Source: Membranipora membranacea (taxonomy: Eukaryota > Bryozoa > Gymnolaemata > Cheilostomatida > Membraniporidae). Taken from it: DNA of 60,000 nucleotides. This document shows positions 1 to 10,242 of this stretch, in pieces. Position numbers and translations under genes: made by a program. The stretch lies in assembly GCA_914767715.1 (NCBI GenBank), contig OU612071.1, positions 932,001 to 992,000 of the forward strand, in the 5' to 3' direction. Every line of letters starts with the position of its first letter. Positions within the stretch are counted from its first letter, which is position 1. The notes below the pieces were generated by a model. It had not been told where the DNA came from. It ran no database searches and was given only the letters and a program-made list of their open reading frames with translations.

Positions 1-111
1 AACACCACAGTCACTAGATGGGAGGTGATTGATAACAGAATGCCACATCCAGCTACCCAAGCAGAGTTTGAACACTTGTACTACCCAGAGATAAAGACCA
101 TATGTCGCTAA
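1..111 (+). CDS. 3'-terminal coding exon of an unidentified gene (partial)
   Basis: Frame 1 is open from the first base and ends at TAA 109-111, giving 36 residues rich in W, Y, E and P (motifs RWEVIDNRMPHPATQAEFE and LYYPEIK). The amino-acid mix looks like real protein. A canonical AATAAA overlaps the sequence directly after the stop, fitting a 3' end with a very short UTR. The rest of the gene lies left of the window. I do not recognise the family. The call rests on composition, the open frame at the edge and the adjacent polyadenylation signal. Confidence 0.5.
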   Translation, partial: NTTVTRWEVIDNRMPHPATQAEFEHLYYPEIKTICR

Positions 112-119
112 ATAAACGA

Positions 120-1117
120 TACATATCTAAGTTATGATGCCGTTTCTGCGTATTCATGTTTAATGTAACATATGAGGTATGTAGACATCATAGGCTAATA
201 CCGACTCTCTTATTAGAATATTTGGTGTTGTGATCTGTTATTATCTGACATTGTTGGCCCCCTCTTTTTAATCACTCACCTGACCCAGTACTGTATAAAT
301 ATTCAGTGCTTAAGTAAGTTTCAGAGACGAGCTGCTATCACGGTGATAAGAGAGTAAGAAAGTGTAATAAATGATGCTAAACTAAGCAGTAAGTGTAAAT
401 ATGTAAGTATGGAAATCAGGAGCGACATGCTGAATGCCAAATGCTAAAGGCACAAAAATGCCAAATGCTAAATGCCGATTTGTTCAGGGAGAACACAATT
501 CTTGTGGTTCAGATGGTGTTGCACTGTTTTGAGTTGTGAAATGTTGTCCTCCATCTGGATAAAGACACGACTCAAATAAATACCGTGTGTCATATCATGT
601 TACTAATTGGCCTGCCATGGTGACTTACTCAGTTTATGACAGCCCCCAATCCAGTAATTCCTTTTATATCACACTCTACATCGCTAGGTGCTGTGGTACT
701 CCAACCAACAGAGGTAATCAATGTCAGTTGTACATGTCTGCAGTACTAGTATTAGGTAGCCTGTGAGTGTGAGTAGTCACTCTTGCTTGATGATACATAT
801 TTCATCAACATCATTATCAACTATCAAAACATTGGGCAGTTCACTGCTTTGTTGGTGCACCCACATGTGACACAATAAAGCCCTAGCCAACAAAAGTAAG
901 GAAATGCAGTGATGTGAGTGGTAGAATCAAAGAGTAACAGGGGAAGCTTAGCCTGTTACTTCGTCCTTGATAGAAGAAAAAAGTAGGTAGTACAAGTAGA
1001 TCAACACTTCCAATCATTTCTTCACATGATACTTAATCACTAGCTTAATAATATAAGTGTCATACACTATTGTGGAAAATACTACTTCATTTCAGAAGGT
1101 TTATACTATACTTACAG
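120..1117. other. Non-coding stretch, small repeats only
   Basis: No convincing reading frame on either strand. It holds an imperfect triplication of a 14-mer (TGCCAAATGCTAAA-like) at about 431-475, a TATA-like TATAAATA near 294, and a small hairpin at about 931-960 with 9-bp arms. None of these supports a gene. Confidence 0.5.
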
Positions 1118-1414
1118 CCATATCACAGGGGCGTATATTCTAAAAAATTTCACTCACTGACTTTTTAGAGATGAGGATGATAATCGGGGGCAGCCCGATC
1201 CACACGGCGTAGGCGTGGCGGGGAGGGTGTGGGAGGGGCGCTTAAGCGCCCTCCCACCACAGAAAATTTTTGCATATCGGTAGCAAAATAGTGCAAGCAG
1301 AGAGGTATTTCAATAGCTCACTGAGCTGTTGGGTACTTTCAGAAAACAAATCAATAGCAGTAGAAGATTACGGTAAAAATGCTCCAGTTATAAAGCACCC
1401 ATTGGAAAAAAAAC

Positions 1415-1900
1415 TGACCTTGATGGGATTCGAACCCACAACAATCTTATTAAAGGGCAACCAAGGTTTTGCAGCAATGCATTAATGGGTAACAAATAAT
1501 GTGCTGGGCAGAATCAGCTTTGTGCATTATGCGATGCAAAACTCAAATTAGTTGCTGACTCTAAGCTGGGTAACACTTCAGTTTAGGGGAGGTTCCAAGA
1601 CTTTGCTGTAATAATTATAGAGCACAGGCTAAATAATAACAGGAACAGGAAACTGTTATGTGGTATTTTCTTTTACCTGAGTTTGAGTACCTGATGGAAG
1701 AAATGTTTCACAAGAATTCTGGCTGAATAATCATACGAATTATATTTTGTCTTTTTCCCCATGCAGAAGGTGCAATCTGCTATTAATCAATGGACATCAA
1801 TGAAAAGTTGTTTGAAACCTCGGTTGCCCTTTGACAATGATTATTAGTTAGACGCTCTACACACTGAGCTATTCAGCCATTCACGGAAATCCGTGGGCCG
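1415..1900 (-). other. tRNA-derived sequence (SINE-like), split by the nested MITE
   Basis: Read on the minus strand, a good A-box-like stretch (TAGCTCAGTGTGTAGAGC) lies at about 1850-1885 and a good B-box (GGTTCGAATCCC) at about 1424-1440. The two halves are separated only by the TTAA MITE at 1454-1830. With the MITE excluded they are spaced as in a tRNA, with a CTAATAA loop that would carry an Ile-like anticodon. The acceptor arms do not pair convincingly, so I call it tRNA-derived and not a working gene. Confidence 0.55.
1454..1830. mobile_element. 377-bp TTAA-type MITE, copy 1 (nested in hAT element)
   Basis: Inverted termini AGGGCAACCAAGG / CCTCGGTTGCCCT, flanked by TTAA at 1450-1453 and by TTGA (one change) at 1831-1834. 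TTAA duplication points to piggyBac-type mobilisation. A second copy of exactly the same length lies at 2480-2856 in the opposite orientation. No coding capacity. It interrupts the tRNA-like sequence of the enclosing hAT element, so it arrived later. Confidence 0.8.
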
Positions 1901-1930
1901 TGATTGCTAATATACGCCACTGCCATATCA

Positions 1931-2475
1931 TATACATAGGTAGGGAAACTCAAGCAACTTCTCAAACACTGTGACTCCCACTCCTAGTTCAACTTATGTA
2001 AAATAGTCCTCTTGCTTCTTTAGCTAGATCTTGAACAATAGGGCTGTGATAAATTCCCGCTCCTTATCAATTCCGACAGATGGGAAAGTATGTATAAGTA
2101 TATCAATATAAGGAATCATGTGCTCTTGGTTACAAATTTTGAAACTAGCCAAGCTGCGCCATCTAAAATTATTTTCTCCCATGGCTCAGCTCGTCTGCCG
2201 TAGAAGGCATTCTCCCTGCTTAGGCTGAGCGGTTGTTAGGGAGTTGCTGTTAGGTTGCTAGGGAGTATCTGAGCGGTTGTTAGGGAGTATTTTTATGGTC
2301 CTAGAAAATGGCACTGTGCTGTGCTCTTTCTCTAATCATTATAATATAAACAATCTTCATATTCATACAGGAGGGCGGGGAGTCAGGAGTACCCCTCACT
2401 CAGCAGGCATACTATCTTATCAGCTGTTTGCGTGCTTACTGGTGACTAACTCAAACTAAGACACACGATGCACGA
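1931..2475. other. Non-coding stretch with short tandem duplication
   Basis: No supported gene. At about 2223-2297 a 20-bp motif (CTGAGCGGTTGTTAGGGAGT) occurs twice about 50 bp apart, with a diverged third version between. Confidence 0.45.
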
Positions 2476-2479
2476 TTAA

Positions 2480-2856
2480 AGGGCAACCAAGGTTTCAAAC
2501 AACTTCTCATTGATGGCCATTGAGTAATAGCAGACTGCACCTTCTGCATGGGGAAAAAGACAAAATATAATTCGGATGATTTTTCAGCCAGAATTCTTGT
2601 GAAACATTTCTTCCATCAGGTACTCAAACTCAGCTAAAAGAGAATACCACATAGCAGTTTCCTGTTCCTGTTATTATTTAGCCTGTGCTCTATAATTATT
2701 ACAGCAAAGTCTTGGAACCTCCCCTAAACTGAAGTGTTACCCAGCTTAGAGTCAGCAACTACTTTGAGTTTTGCATCGCATAATGCACAAAGCTGATGCT
2801 GCCCAGCACATTATTTGCTACCCATTAATGCATTGCTGCGAAACCTTGGTTGCCCT
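2480..2856. mobile_element. 377-bp TTAA-type MITE, copy 2
   Basis: Same length and termini as the copy at 1454-1830 but inverted, flanked by perfect TTAA at 2476-2479 and 2857-2860. Internal sequence closely matches the reverse complement of copy 1. No coding capacity. Partial ends of the same family also occur at about 17921-17976 and 55186-55220. Confidence 0.82.
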
Positions 2857-2860
2857 TTAA

Positions 2861-4223
2861 GTTAAACCAAGGAATAATCCTTGGTTAAACATACAGACAA
2901 GGTCATCCAGTTTAGAGCCACTGCTGACAGATCATAGGATAATCTTATCCGTGCTTCTTATTACAGTAAGGAGAGATTCAATTACCTGAGGTCAGGTGAA
3001 GCTATGAGATTGACAAACTTTCCAATAACAGCAGGTACTACAATAACCACAATAACCACAATAAGAGTACCGGCTGAGGAGAAATAAGAACAAACCAATA
3101 TCAGAACCCTCTAAGGCTGAACCTAAATGAACTACTTGTTGGACAAAAGGTAAGAGTTCCCGGCTTACTAGTTTTCAAATAATTATCCAGTGCAATTCCT
3201 CCCCAGCAGGGAGTTTGGTCCCAATCTCCCTGTCTCCAGTACATCGCTTTATTGCCGATGTTAGCAGGAAAATAAAAGACTTAAATGACCACAATACTTT
3301 TTGTCAGAAACAAAATAGCTTATTGTGTCGTTGTACTGTATGCTGAATTTAGTTCTATTTCCGTGATTGTTTTAACTTCAACATTGGGATTAGATTGATT
3401 GATTGGGATTGATTAGCTCCCAATCGCAGCAAACTTGTCGAACAAAATGTCAGGGAATAGGCAGCCGTTACAGGCAAGGCAGTATGTGTCCTTGAAAGGG
3501 ATCAAATGTGGTTAATAAAGGGTTTCTTATTTTGGAGCCGCATCGTCATAGGAATTCAAGCTATTGTCTAAAGCTTGAGGAATACTGTCTCTCATAACTC
3601 ATTGTCATCAGCAGAGTTACATTTTAAAGTTTATTGGCCTGAAGTAGACTTTGTAAAAAGCACTGTTTCTGAGGGAGTTGTTTACGAGGCTCTATGGCAC
3701 TTTTAATTACTGAACGGGGTTAACTCAATTAATAGCAGCTAAATATAGCATCATTTAATCTTATCACACCGATAATTATCCAAGCGATTACTCCAACACA
3801 TATGGACATATGGACTTGACTTGTGTATGCAGCGACTAATCCAGATGTAATCGAGCTAAGACTTCATTACTCATACAGTGAGCTTAAAGGTATCTCAACC
3901 TTTTATTCTACAAAGTAGCTTTTGTTCGATTCATGATTAATTGTGGAGCCATGTTATCATTAAACTAGAGAATTGTGTCAGATGAGAATAGTTGTTGTGG
4001 ATTTCATCATGTAGATGCATTACGTCAAATTACTCAGTGATGTTATTATGATTGCTTTACCTAAGTAGTCCTGTGTTCAAGTCCCACTGCAGACCACTGA
4101 CTATAGAGGTTTTGTTTGACCACCAGGCGTGCTATGTACTGCCTATAAACAGAGAGCACTTTGATACAGTGATTGTAGACTTGTATTATGTCGCAAGTTT
4201 TTACAAATAGTTTTAACCACCAC
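2861..4223. other. Non-coding stretch
   Basis: No credible frame. A short ACAATAACC microsatellite lies near 3036-3063. A B-box-like sequence (GTTCAAGTCCC) near 4076 is a possible worn tRNA/SINE fragment. Confidence 0.4.
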
Positions 4224-4487
4224 CAGGTTTTTGGTATCATTCTTGAGTTCTCGGTCTAGTTTACAAAACCGCTATGAGGTTTATTAACAACATGTGGCCT
4301 AGATTCAACTCATTTCCACTCAAATTTGAGATGTGAATGTACTAAAAACCTACTATTTTAAGGATAATAATACAAAATAGTACCTTTTTAGTACCTTCCA
4401 ATCTCAACTTTCTGTTAATAAACCTCATGACAGAATTTCTAAACTAGAACTAAAACTCTGGAATGATACCGAAAACCTGATTCCTTC
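4224..4487. mobile_element. Foldback MITE of about 265 bp
   Basis: The outer arms pair over about 65 bp: 4224-4290 against 4421-4487, sharing CAGGTTTTNGGTATCATTC and ATGAGGTTTATTAACA. A second inverted pair inside (about 4338-4396) brings GTACTAAAAACCTACTATTTT opposite its inverse, so the whole unit would fold into one long hairpin. No target duplication is evident and no coding capacity is present. Confidence 0.6.
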
Positions 4488-5051
4488 ACAATCTATTTAA
4501 GACAATCTGTTCATTCAAATAGTAACTTGGGAAGGCCCTGTTAGATTTTCTTTCAAATGTGCTCATTCTTTGATATGTTAACCATATGCACTATAGAGAA
4601 TGTTGATAACATCTTGTCGGAATCACGATCAAAATGAAATAAGCAAAATATGTTGTGTCTACTGAAGTTGAATCATCAGTGGCTTACATAATTAATATGC
4701 CAGGCAGACAGTTAAATCCATCATCAGATCAGTTTATTGATTTTGTATTGACTGATCATTGCATTGGTTGCTCAAGTCTGTTGCTTTCATTTTGCAGTCA
4801 TGGTATGACCTAGATCAAGTTTGGTCCGTTTGCCTGCATTCCTAGTTGCATTCCGTAGAGGGGGGCAACTTCAAAGCGTAGACAAATGGATCAAACTTGA
4901 TCTAGGTATGACCCCACGCTTTTACTGCGCCACTTTCTGTATTATTTATCGAAAGTTTAATGGTTTCACCAGAGGTCAGCGGAACGGAGACTCAGGAATG
5001 TGTTGGCGTTAGTCACACATATCTGTACCCAGCCCGAATCCAAACTTTAAG
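4488..5051. other. Non-coding stretch
   Basis: No supported gene. The 63-residue frame at 4821-5012 has no recognisable features. Confidence 0.4.
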
Positions 5052-5349
5052 CACTGTGCAAAATCGGTTCCTATTCAGAGCTTATTTCAAGCGGGATAAT
5101 TTATTTATTTATTTATTTATTGAGGTTTTCTAAAAGTTTATAATTAAAGCAAATTAAAAATATCTTGTTGACCTCATACACATTAACATAGATACAAAAA
5201 ATGACTTGAATAAAAAGATATAAGTGGTAGGGTGTTACATACTATATAGTGTGTAGGATAATGAAAGCATGGTATCATAAATTGCATGAATAAGATGAAA
5301 AAAGAAAAGAAGAAACAGAGAGTGGCAAACAAAAATACAAGTTAACAAG

Positions 5350-5802
5350 TTAGGTGGGATTAAATGATAATGATTCATGAGGCTTGGTTGATTTAGTTAC
5401 AAATGTATGAAAAATATTTAAAAAGGCTGATTTGCCTAGGTTTGATCTAAATGAGGGTTCAATTATTGCACAGTTGCTACGAAGTGATCGTGTATGTCTG
5501 TTTGATTTGCTAACGAGATGAAGTATGTGCTTGGATGCACAGCCTTTATGGACCCTCGAATTGACAAAATTGTGAAAAAGAAAATTCCTTCTACTGTGGA
5601 GAGTATGTAAATTTAGGAGCAAGCGGCCAGATGTGACAGAAAATTGTTTGGGGGCTGAAGTTATGATTCTGATTGCTTTATTTTGTACTTTTTCTAATGT
5701 ATCTGAATTTTTGGCTAAACCATCAAGGTACAATGATGAGCAGTATTCTACTATAGGTCTGATCAGTGGTTTGTAAGTCTTCAATGAGTTTTCTACTGTC
5801 AT
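5350..5802 (-). pseudogene. LINE ORF2 C-terminal portion, frameshifted
   Basis: 150 residues that continue the reverse transcriptase after the frameshift. PLIRPIVEYCSSLYLDGLAK and QNKAIRIITSAPK match the usual LINE tail (conserved VEYC...W and QN+A.R..T motifs). It joins the upstream frame by a -1 shift within an A AAA AAA run. It is not an independent gene: its ATG lies inside the LINE coding region. Confidence 0.75.
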
Positions 5803-8279
5803 GTTTTTTTTAGTTTTGATAACAAGTAGACCATTTTGTTTGCTTTAGAGGCGGTGGCATTAGCCTGAGGGGTTAAACTAAGTTCTGAATCAAGAATAAC
5901 TCCAAGAAGATTGAGTGAATGCTTGGATTCTATTTTCAAATTGTTTATTTGGATTTGGTAAAAATCTTCTACTTTCCTATTTGAGAAAATACAGTATTGA
6001 GTTTTGGATAAGTTGAGTTGAAGGAGATTGTTTGAATACCAATTCGATACTTCTCTCATCAATGACTCAGATTTATCCATTAAGGTATGGATATCTGTTG
6101 CTGTGCAGTAAATAACGGTGTCATCAGCGTAAGCGAATGCAGTTTTGTGCTTGTTAAGGAGATCATTGATAGCAAGATTGAATAAGATTGGACCTAGAAC
6201 ACTTCCTTGGGGTACTCCACATGTAATCGGTAGTGCACTGGACTGATCATGATCAACTTTCATGATTTGGGTTCGATGTGAAAGATAGGATGTAAATACT
6301 TTTGTTGTTGACTCTGCAAAATTTAGTCGCTTTAGAGTGTGGATGAGTTGTCCATGATTTATAGTGTCAAATGCTTTACGTACGTCCAAAGACAGTGCAC
6401 CTAAGAAATTCGGTTGAGGGTTGTCTAGCGTTGTTCTCCAATTTTGTAAAAGAGAAAGTAGTAACTGTTCACTAGAATGGTGCTTACGAAAGCCGAATTG
6501 TCGATCTGAGAGTATTCCATGTGTTTCGATGAAGGTCATAATTTGATTTTTCATATCTAGCTCAAACACCTTTGATATGATTGGCAGACTGGAAATTGGT
6601 CTGTAATTGCAAGGGTCTGTTTTATCGCCCTTCTTAAAGAGTGGGGTGACCAGGGCTGTTTTTAGGCAGTCAGGGAATATTGATTTCTTGTAGCATTCGT
6701 TAATGATCAGGGCTATGGGAAGAGCTAATATGTCTGCAACAATTTGGTACAGGGAAGCTGGAAACATGGTCAAGCCACCCCGTTTATTTGGTTTGAGGGA
6801 CTTTATCAGTTTGTAGATTGTTTCGCTCTCAACATATGTGAAAGAGAAACTTGGACCATGGAAAAGGTCAGGTTGTGGATCGATCTTAGGAATAAAAACC
6901 GATTGTCCAGCGACCGTGGTGAAATATCTATTAAGGGTATTTGCCTTGTCAGAGTTTGAGGTGTAGGTATAGTTTTGATAGCTAATTTTCTCGATTTGAT
7001 CAGAGGATTTCTTCTTTCCTGTCAGTGATTTCAGGCAGGTGAAAAAACTTTTTTCATCTTTAGATAACGAGTCATTTATAAAGTCTTTCTTAGCATTCCT
7101 AATTTTATTTGTAACAAAGTTTCGAAACTTGTTGAACTGTTTGACTTGCGCTGTAGTTGGATTAGGTATATCCTTGAATACCCTCTTGTGAAATTTGTTT
7201 CTTAAATTAATGAGATGCTGAATATCAGGGAAAAGCCACTGGTTTTTAGCCACTCGCACTCTTTTTGTTTTGACTGGAGCATGCTTGTCAATCAGGTCAG
7301 AGATAAAGTTTTCGATATTTTCCATGCGGTGATGCAATGATTTGTTCATGTCAGTTGCTGTTTGCAGTAGTGGAAGTTTCGAACAGTCATTATAAAATTC
7401 CTCATGATTAATGCTGTGAATATTTCTGGTTCTAATTAGTTTGCGTGGCTGTTTTATAGCATGATGTTGATTAATTACTAAGTATGTGGCATAGTGATCA
7501 GAAATTGATCTATCGCATGTCAGGATCTTGCAACTATTAATGCTAATGTCACTGTTCACATAGTTGTGGTCTAATAAGCTTTCTCTCCCTAAATGGCTAA
7601 TGTATGAAATCCCATTAACTTGCTGTAATAGCCCTGCAGACAAGAAGCTCTGCTCTAAATGTGTTTTTTCGTTTGATGAGGAATTCCAATTAATATTAAA
7701 ATCTCCTAGTAGTATAAACTTATGGCCAACATATTGGTTTTGATGTAGAATTGAGCTCATCATTGTAATGAATTCGGTTTTGTTAGCATCATGGGGAAGA
7801 TAAATTGATCCGATGATGTAGCCGTGTTGGTTGTTTGTGGAAGGTATTTTTATCCAAACTGAGTCACAAAATTTGGACAGTTTAACACTTAATTGACTTA
7901 ATATAGAGAATTTATATGAAGATTTTACAAAGAGCGCAGCACCGCCTCCCCGGGTTTTGGTTGTAGATTTTCTGTCACATCTAGCTATTGAGAATCCAGG
8001 CAAGTCAACAAGACTATCTGGAATATCAGGAGTGAGCCATGTTTCAGAAACAGAAAAAATATCGGTTGACTTAAAAAGATTGAGGCTTTCATAATAAAAC
8101 ATCTTTTTATATAATGACCTTACGTTGTGATGTAGAAGTCTCAAATTGTTGCTGGATGCAGGCTTCATCTCAGATAGGGAGCTAATAGTATTCCATATGC
8201 GGTTATGGTACCAGAGACTTTGTTCATAAATGTTAGACGAGTTTATTGATGCTTGGTTTCTTACGCTTAGATTAGCCAT
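5799..8279 (-). CDS. LINE ORF2: AP endonuclease and reverse transcriptase
   Basis: 826 residues. The N-terminal third is an endonuclease/exonuclease/phosphatase domain: HHNVRSL near residue 51, SETWL near 79, GGGAALFV near 112, LLGDFNINW near 190 and SDHYA near 265. The centre and C-terminus are a group II/LINE-type reverse transcriptase: CNYRPISSLP, LDVRKAFDTINH (motif A), GVPQGSVLGPILFN (motif B), the catalytic YADD in AFAYADDTVIY, and NLLGVILD. It would nick the target and copy the element RNA at the nick. The frame ends at TGA overlapping an ATG, directly after a run of eight A (coding strand). The rest of the thumb/C-terminus continues one frame back in the 5802-5350 frame, so a homopolymer indel has split it. 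Otherwise all visible catalytic motifs are intact, which implies a young insertion. Confidence 0.88.
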   Translation of the reverse strand: MANLSVRNQASINSSNIYEQSLWYHNRIWNTISSLSEMKPASSNNLRLLHHNVRSLYKKMFYYESLNLFKSTDIFSVSETWLTPDIPDSLVDLPGFSIARCDRKSTTKTRGGGAALFVKSSYKFSILSQLSVKLSKFCDSVWIKIPSTNNQHGYIIGSIYLPHDANKTEFITMMSSILHQNQYVGHKFILLGDFNINWNSSSNEKTHLEQSFLSAGLLQQVNGISYISHLGRESLLDHNYVNSDISINSCKILTCDRSISDHYATYLVINQHHAIKQPRKLIRTRNIHSINHEEFYNDCSKLPLLQTATDMNKSLHHRMENIENFISDLIDKHAPVKTKRVRVAKNQWLFPDIQHLINLRNKFHKRVFKDIPNPTTAQVKQFNKFRNFVTNKIRNAKKDFINDSLSKDEKSFFTCLKSLTGKKKSSDQIEKISYQNYTYTSNSDKANTLNRYFTTVAGQSVFIPKIDPQPDLFHGPSFSFTYVESETIYKLIKSLKPNKRGGLTMFPASLYQIVADILALPIALIINECYKKSIFPDCLKTALVTPLFKKGDKTDPCNYRPISSLPIISKVFELDMKNQIMTFIETHGILSDRQFGFRKHHSSEQLLLSLLQNWRTTLDNPQPNFLGALSLDVRKAFDTINHGQLIHTLKRLNFAESTTKVFTSYLSHRTQIMKVDHDQSSALPITCGVPQGSVLGPILFNLAINDLLNKHKTAFAYADDTVIYCTATDIHTLMDKSESLMREVSNWYSNNLLQLNLSKTQYCIFSNRKVEDFYQIQINNLKIESKHSLNLLGVILDSELSLTPQANATASKANKMVYLLSKLKKT

Positions 8280-8565
8280 TGTAGGTCCTGAGAGGGAAGA
8301 CGTACGGTTTCTCTACTCGAAACAAAAGCTGATGCTTGTTAAAGGTTATGCCGTTTGCCAGTGCATTTCCTAGCTGTGTTTCATCATTGAAGTTAACTTT
8401 TACAGTTCGTAGAGGGTTAGTGCCATCTTTGGTCCTCATTCGGTACACTGTAGCGTCTTTGAATACTGTTTGGACCTCTTGTTGGAGGTCTTCATTCATT
8501 ATGTAAATAGGAACATCTTTGATTGTATAAATAGATGAAGTTATACCTACATTGTATATTAACAA
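8272..8565 (-). pseudogene. LINE ORF1 C-terminal fragment
   Basis: 97 residues that overlap the start of ORF2 by a few bases, as is usual in two-ORF LINEs. The part from VQTVFKDATVYRMRTKDGTN through LRTVKVNF resembles the RRM-like or nucleic-acid-binding ORF1 segment found just before endonuclease ORFs in invertebrate LINEs. Upstream of about 8570 the coding character stops, so ORF1 is 5'-truncated. Confidence 0.55.
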
Positions 8566-8738
8566 TTGAATTGAATAAGTTGTCTACTTATACCATACAT
8601 TGGATAATTATAGTTACATAATTCTGCCAGGAATGTGGTATAATCATTGTATAAAGTGGAATAATGAAGGTATAAACATGATTATTCACACTTATGCCCA
8701 GTGTATAATCATTGAATAGGAACTGATTTTGCACAGTG

Positions 8739-9930
8739 AAGATAAACCCGATATCTGACCAGTTCTCGCTTTCACCTACCTATTCAACCCATAGTGACAA
8801 GGGCAACCTGACCTGGTCCTGCTTGATAATCGAAGCCCAAAAAATCAGTCCATTCTATATTGTTTATACCCATTACCACCCTTAATGAATCACAGTCCAA
8901 TAAGTATTAATTTAATTACCCTCTCTAGCTGCACCTGAAATAAGTTCACTTAGCTCATTACTCAAACCAGTGGAACAAGTGATTACTTGTCTCTTTGCAG
9001 ACTCACTGCACATCAGTTGGTTTAGCATGGAGTCGTTTGATATCAAAGAACATAAAATCGAACCTTACTACTCAGTGGTCATGAGCCCTGATTTATAATA
9101 CTCTAATAGTTAGTTATGTCAATGTCACTCCCTGATTGGGACAACCTTCCGCATAGTATAGATAAGGCTGTCATTCATATTTGCTTGAAACCAAGTATAG
9201 AAACAATGGTAATTCGTGTTTTTAGGTTTTGTCAAAGTTTTAGAATGATCAAACACAGAGGTATCGCACCCCGCGTGCACTATGTGTAAATTTTCTGGTC
9301 TAAGCCATCTAAATGGAACAATAGTCTTGTGATTATGAGTGACCTAGGAAAATAAATTAAATTCTTTCCATTAACTGGAACATCAACATGACCTCATCCA
9401 GTTAGAACACACAACGCAGGGTCCGATCTGACATTGGTCTGAATGACCGTTCCATCTAGCATCGACTGATAAGCTGTCAGCTACTTCACCGCTCTAACAT
9501 CCCGAGGCTGTGTTACAAGCTAGCAGGAGATTTTCTCCAAACTAAGCGTGGTCCTGGAAACTGTGTTGATGTTTGTTTTTGATGTTTGATAATTTGAATG
9601 AGAACGTCTATATATATATATCTATGTTATATATTATATTCACCAAATTGGAGATTTACCTAACTTCCACCTTCAATGACAGTGCTACATGTTATGTCGC
9701 TGAAGCTGCAGAAAGCTTCATGAAGGTAAATTTAAAACTACATCCTATAATACAAAGTTTTGTTGCCATGATAATATGGTACAGGTACAGGAACGATTAA
9801 TTATCTCTATTGTCATTTTCCGCAATCATCCCATTTTATTTGTCAAAATTATGCTGGTAATCTGTCATGCCAATTCGAAGGGAAATTGAAAGGAGCAAAG
9901 TTGGACGGAGCCTGCCTGAGTTAAGGTATC
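8739..9930. other. Mostly non-coding; one exon-like snippet
   Basis: No complete gene seen. An AT dinucleotide run lies near 9607. At about 9653-9724 an open plus-strand stretch bounded by an AG and a GTAAAT reads as plausible protein (IYLTSTFNDSATCYVAEAAE), but nothing links it to other exons. Confidence 0.3.
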
Positions 9931-10242
9931 TCAGTTCATTAAAAGTATTTTGGCTTGAAGTTGCTGTAGATTTATCTTCTCATTTTCATACAATTTTGTT
10001 CTCATTATGAAATAGAAGTTATCCCACTTTGCCCAATTTTTCATATCCCGTCCTTGTATCCGGCTAAACATAGAGAATTCTTTACAGAAGAAGAATCTAG
10101 GATCAAAAATTGAACGTCTCCAAACATTAGAAATTTTATCAGCATACAAGTTCTTCATGTATACAGGTATTATTTCAAACTCCAAGCACCAAGCAGAACA
10201 ATCAATTGTGTTAATGTCGTTAAAAAACTCTCCATTAACCCT
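9931..10242 (-). CDS. Possible terminal exon of an unidentified minus-strand gene
   Basis: A minus-strand frame runs open from a plausible acceptor (pyrimidine-rich tract ending CTTGCAAG) near 10242 to TGA at 9931. The first ATG in this frame is at 10185, but the coding character starts upstream (VNGEFFNDINTIDCSAWCLE), so it reads better as an exon than as a complete small gene. About 103 residues, rich in aromatic and charged residues (NVWRRSIFDPRFFFCKEFSM). I do not recognise the family. It could be a host exon or a transposase fragment. Confidence 0.3.
   Translation of the reverse strand, partial: RVNGEFFNDINTIDCSAWCLEFEIIPVYMKNLYADKISNVWRRSIFDPRFFFCKEFSMFSRIQGRDMKNWAKWDNFYFIMRTKLYENEKINLQQLQAKILLMN

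Larger units (their letters stand above)
1118..1930. mobile_element. Non-autonomous hAT-type element with 8-bp target duplication
   Basis: The element spans 1126-1922. It begins CAGGGGCGTATATT and ends with the near-exact inverse (AATATACGCCACTG). It is flanked by the perfect 8-bp direct repeat CCATATCA at 1118-1125 and 1923-1930. An 8-bp duplication and CAG-type termini are hallmarks of the hAT superfamily. No transposase frame is present. Inside lie a GC-rich near-perfect palindrome (about 1218-1262, centred on GCGCTTAAGCGC), a tRNA-like sequence on the minus strand and a nested 377-bp MITE at 1454-1830. Confidence 0.8.
5099..8570 (-). mobile_element. APE-type non-LTR retrotransposon, nearly full ORF2, 5'-truncated
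   Basis: On the minus strand the order is ORF1 fragment (8565-8272), long ORF2 (8279-5799) and C-terminal continuation (5802-5350), followed by a 3' tail of AATA repeats at 5121-5099. Endonuclease plus reverse transcriptase with a simple-repeat tail matches CR1/L2/Jockey-like LINEs. The element lies between 26-bp inverted repeats (5052-5077 and 8713-8738), so it may have landed inside an older inverted-repeat element. Confidence 0.85.
5052..8738. repeat. 26-bp inverted repeats flanking the LINE
   Basis: 5052-5077 (CACTGTGCAAAATCGG...) is the reverse complement of 8713-8738 with one mismatch. The pair encloses the whole LINE and its flanks. The simplest reading is termini of an older TIR element into which the LINE inserted. 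Confidence 0.55.
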
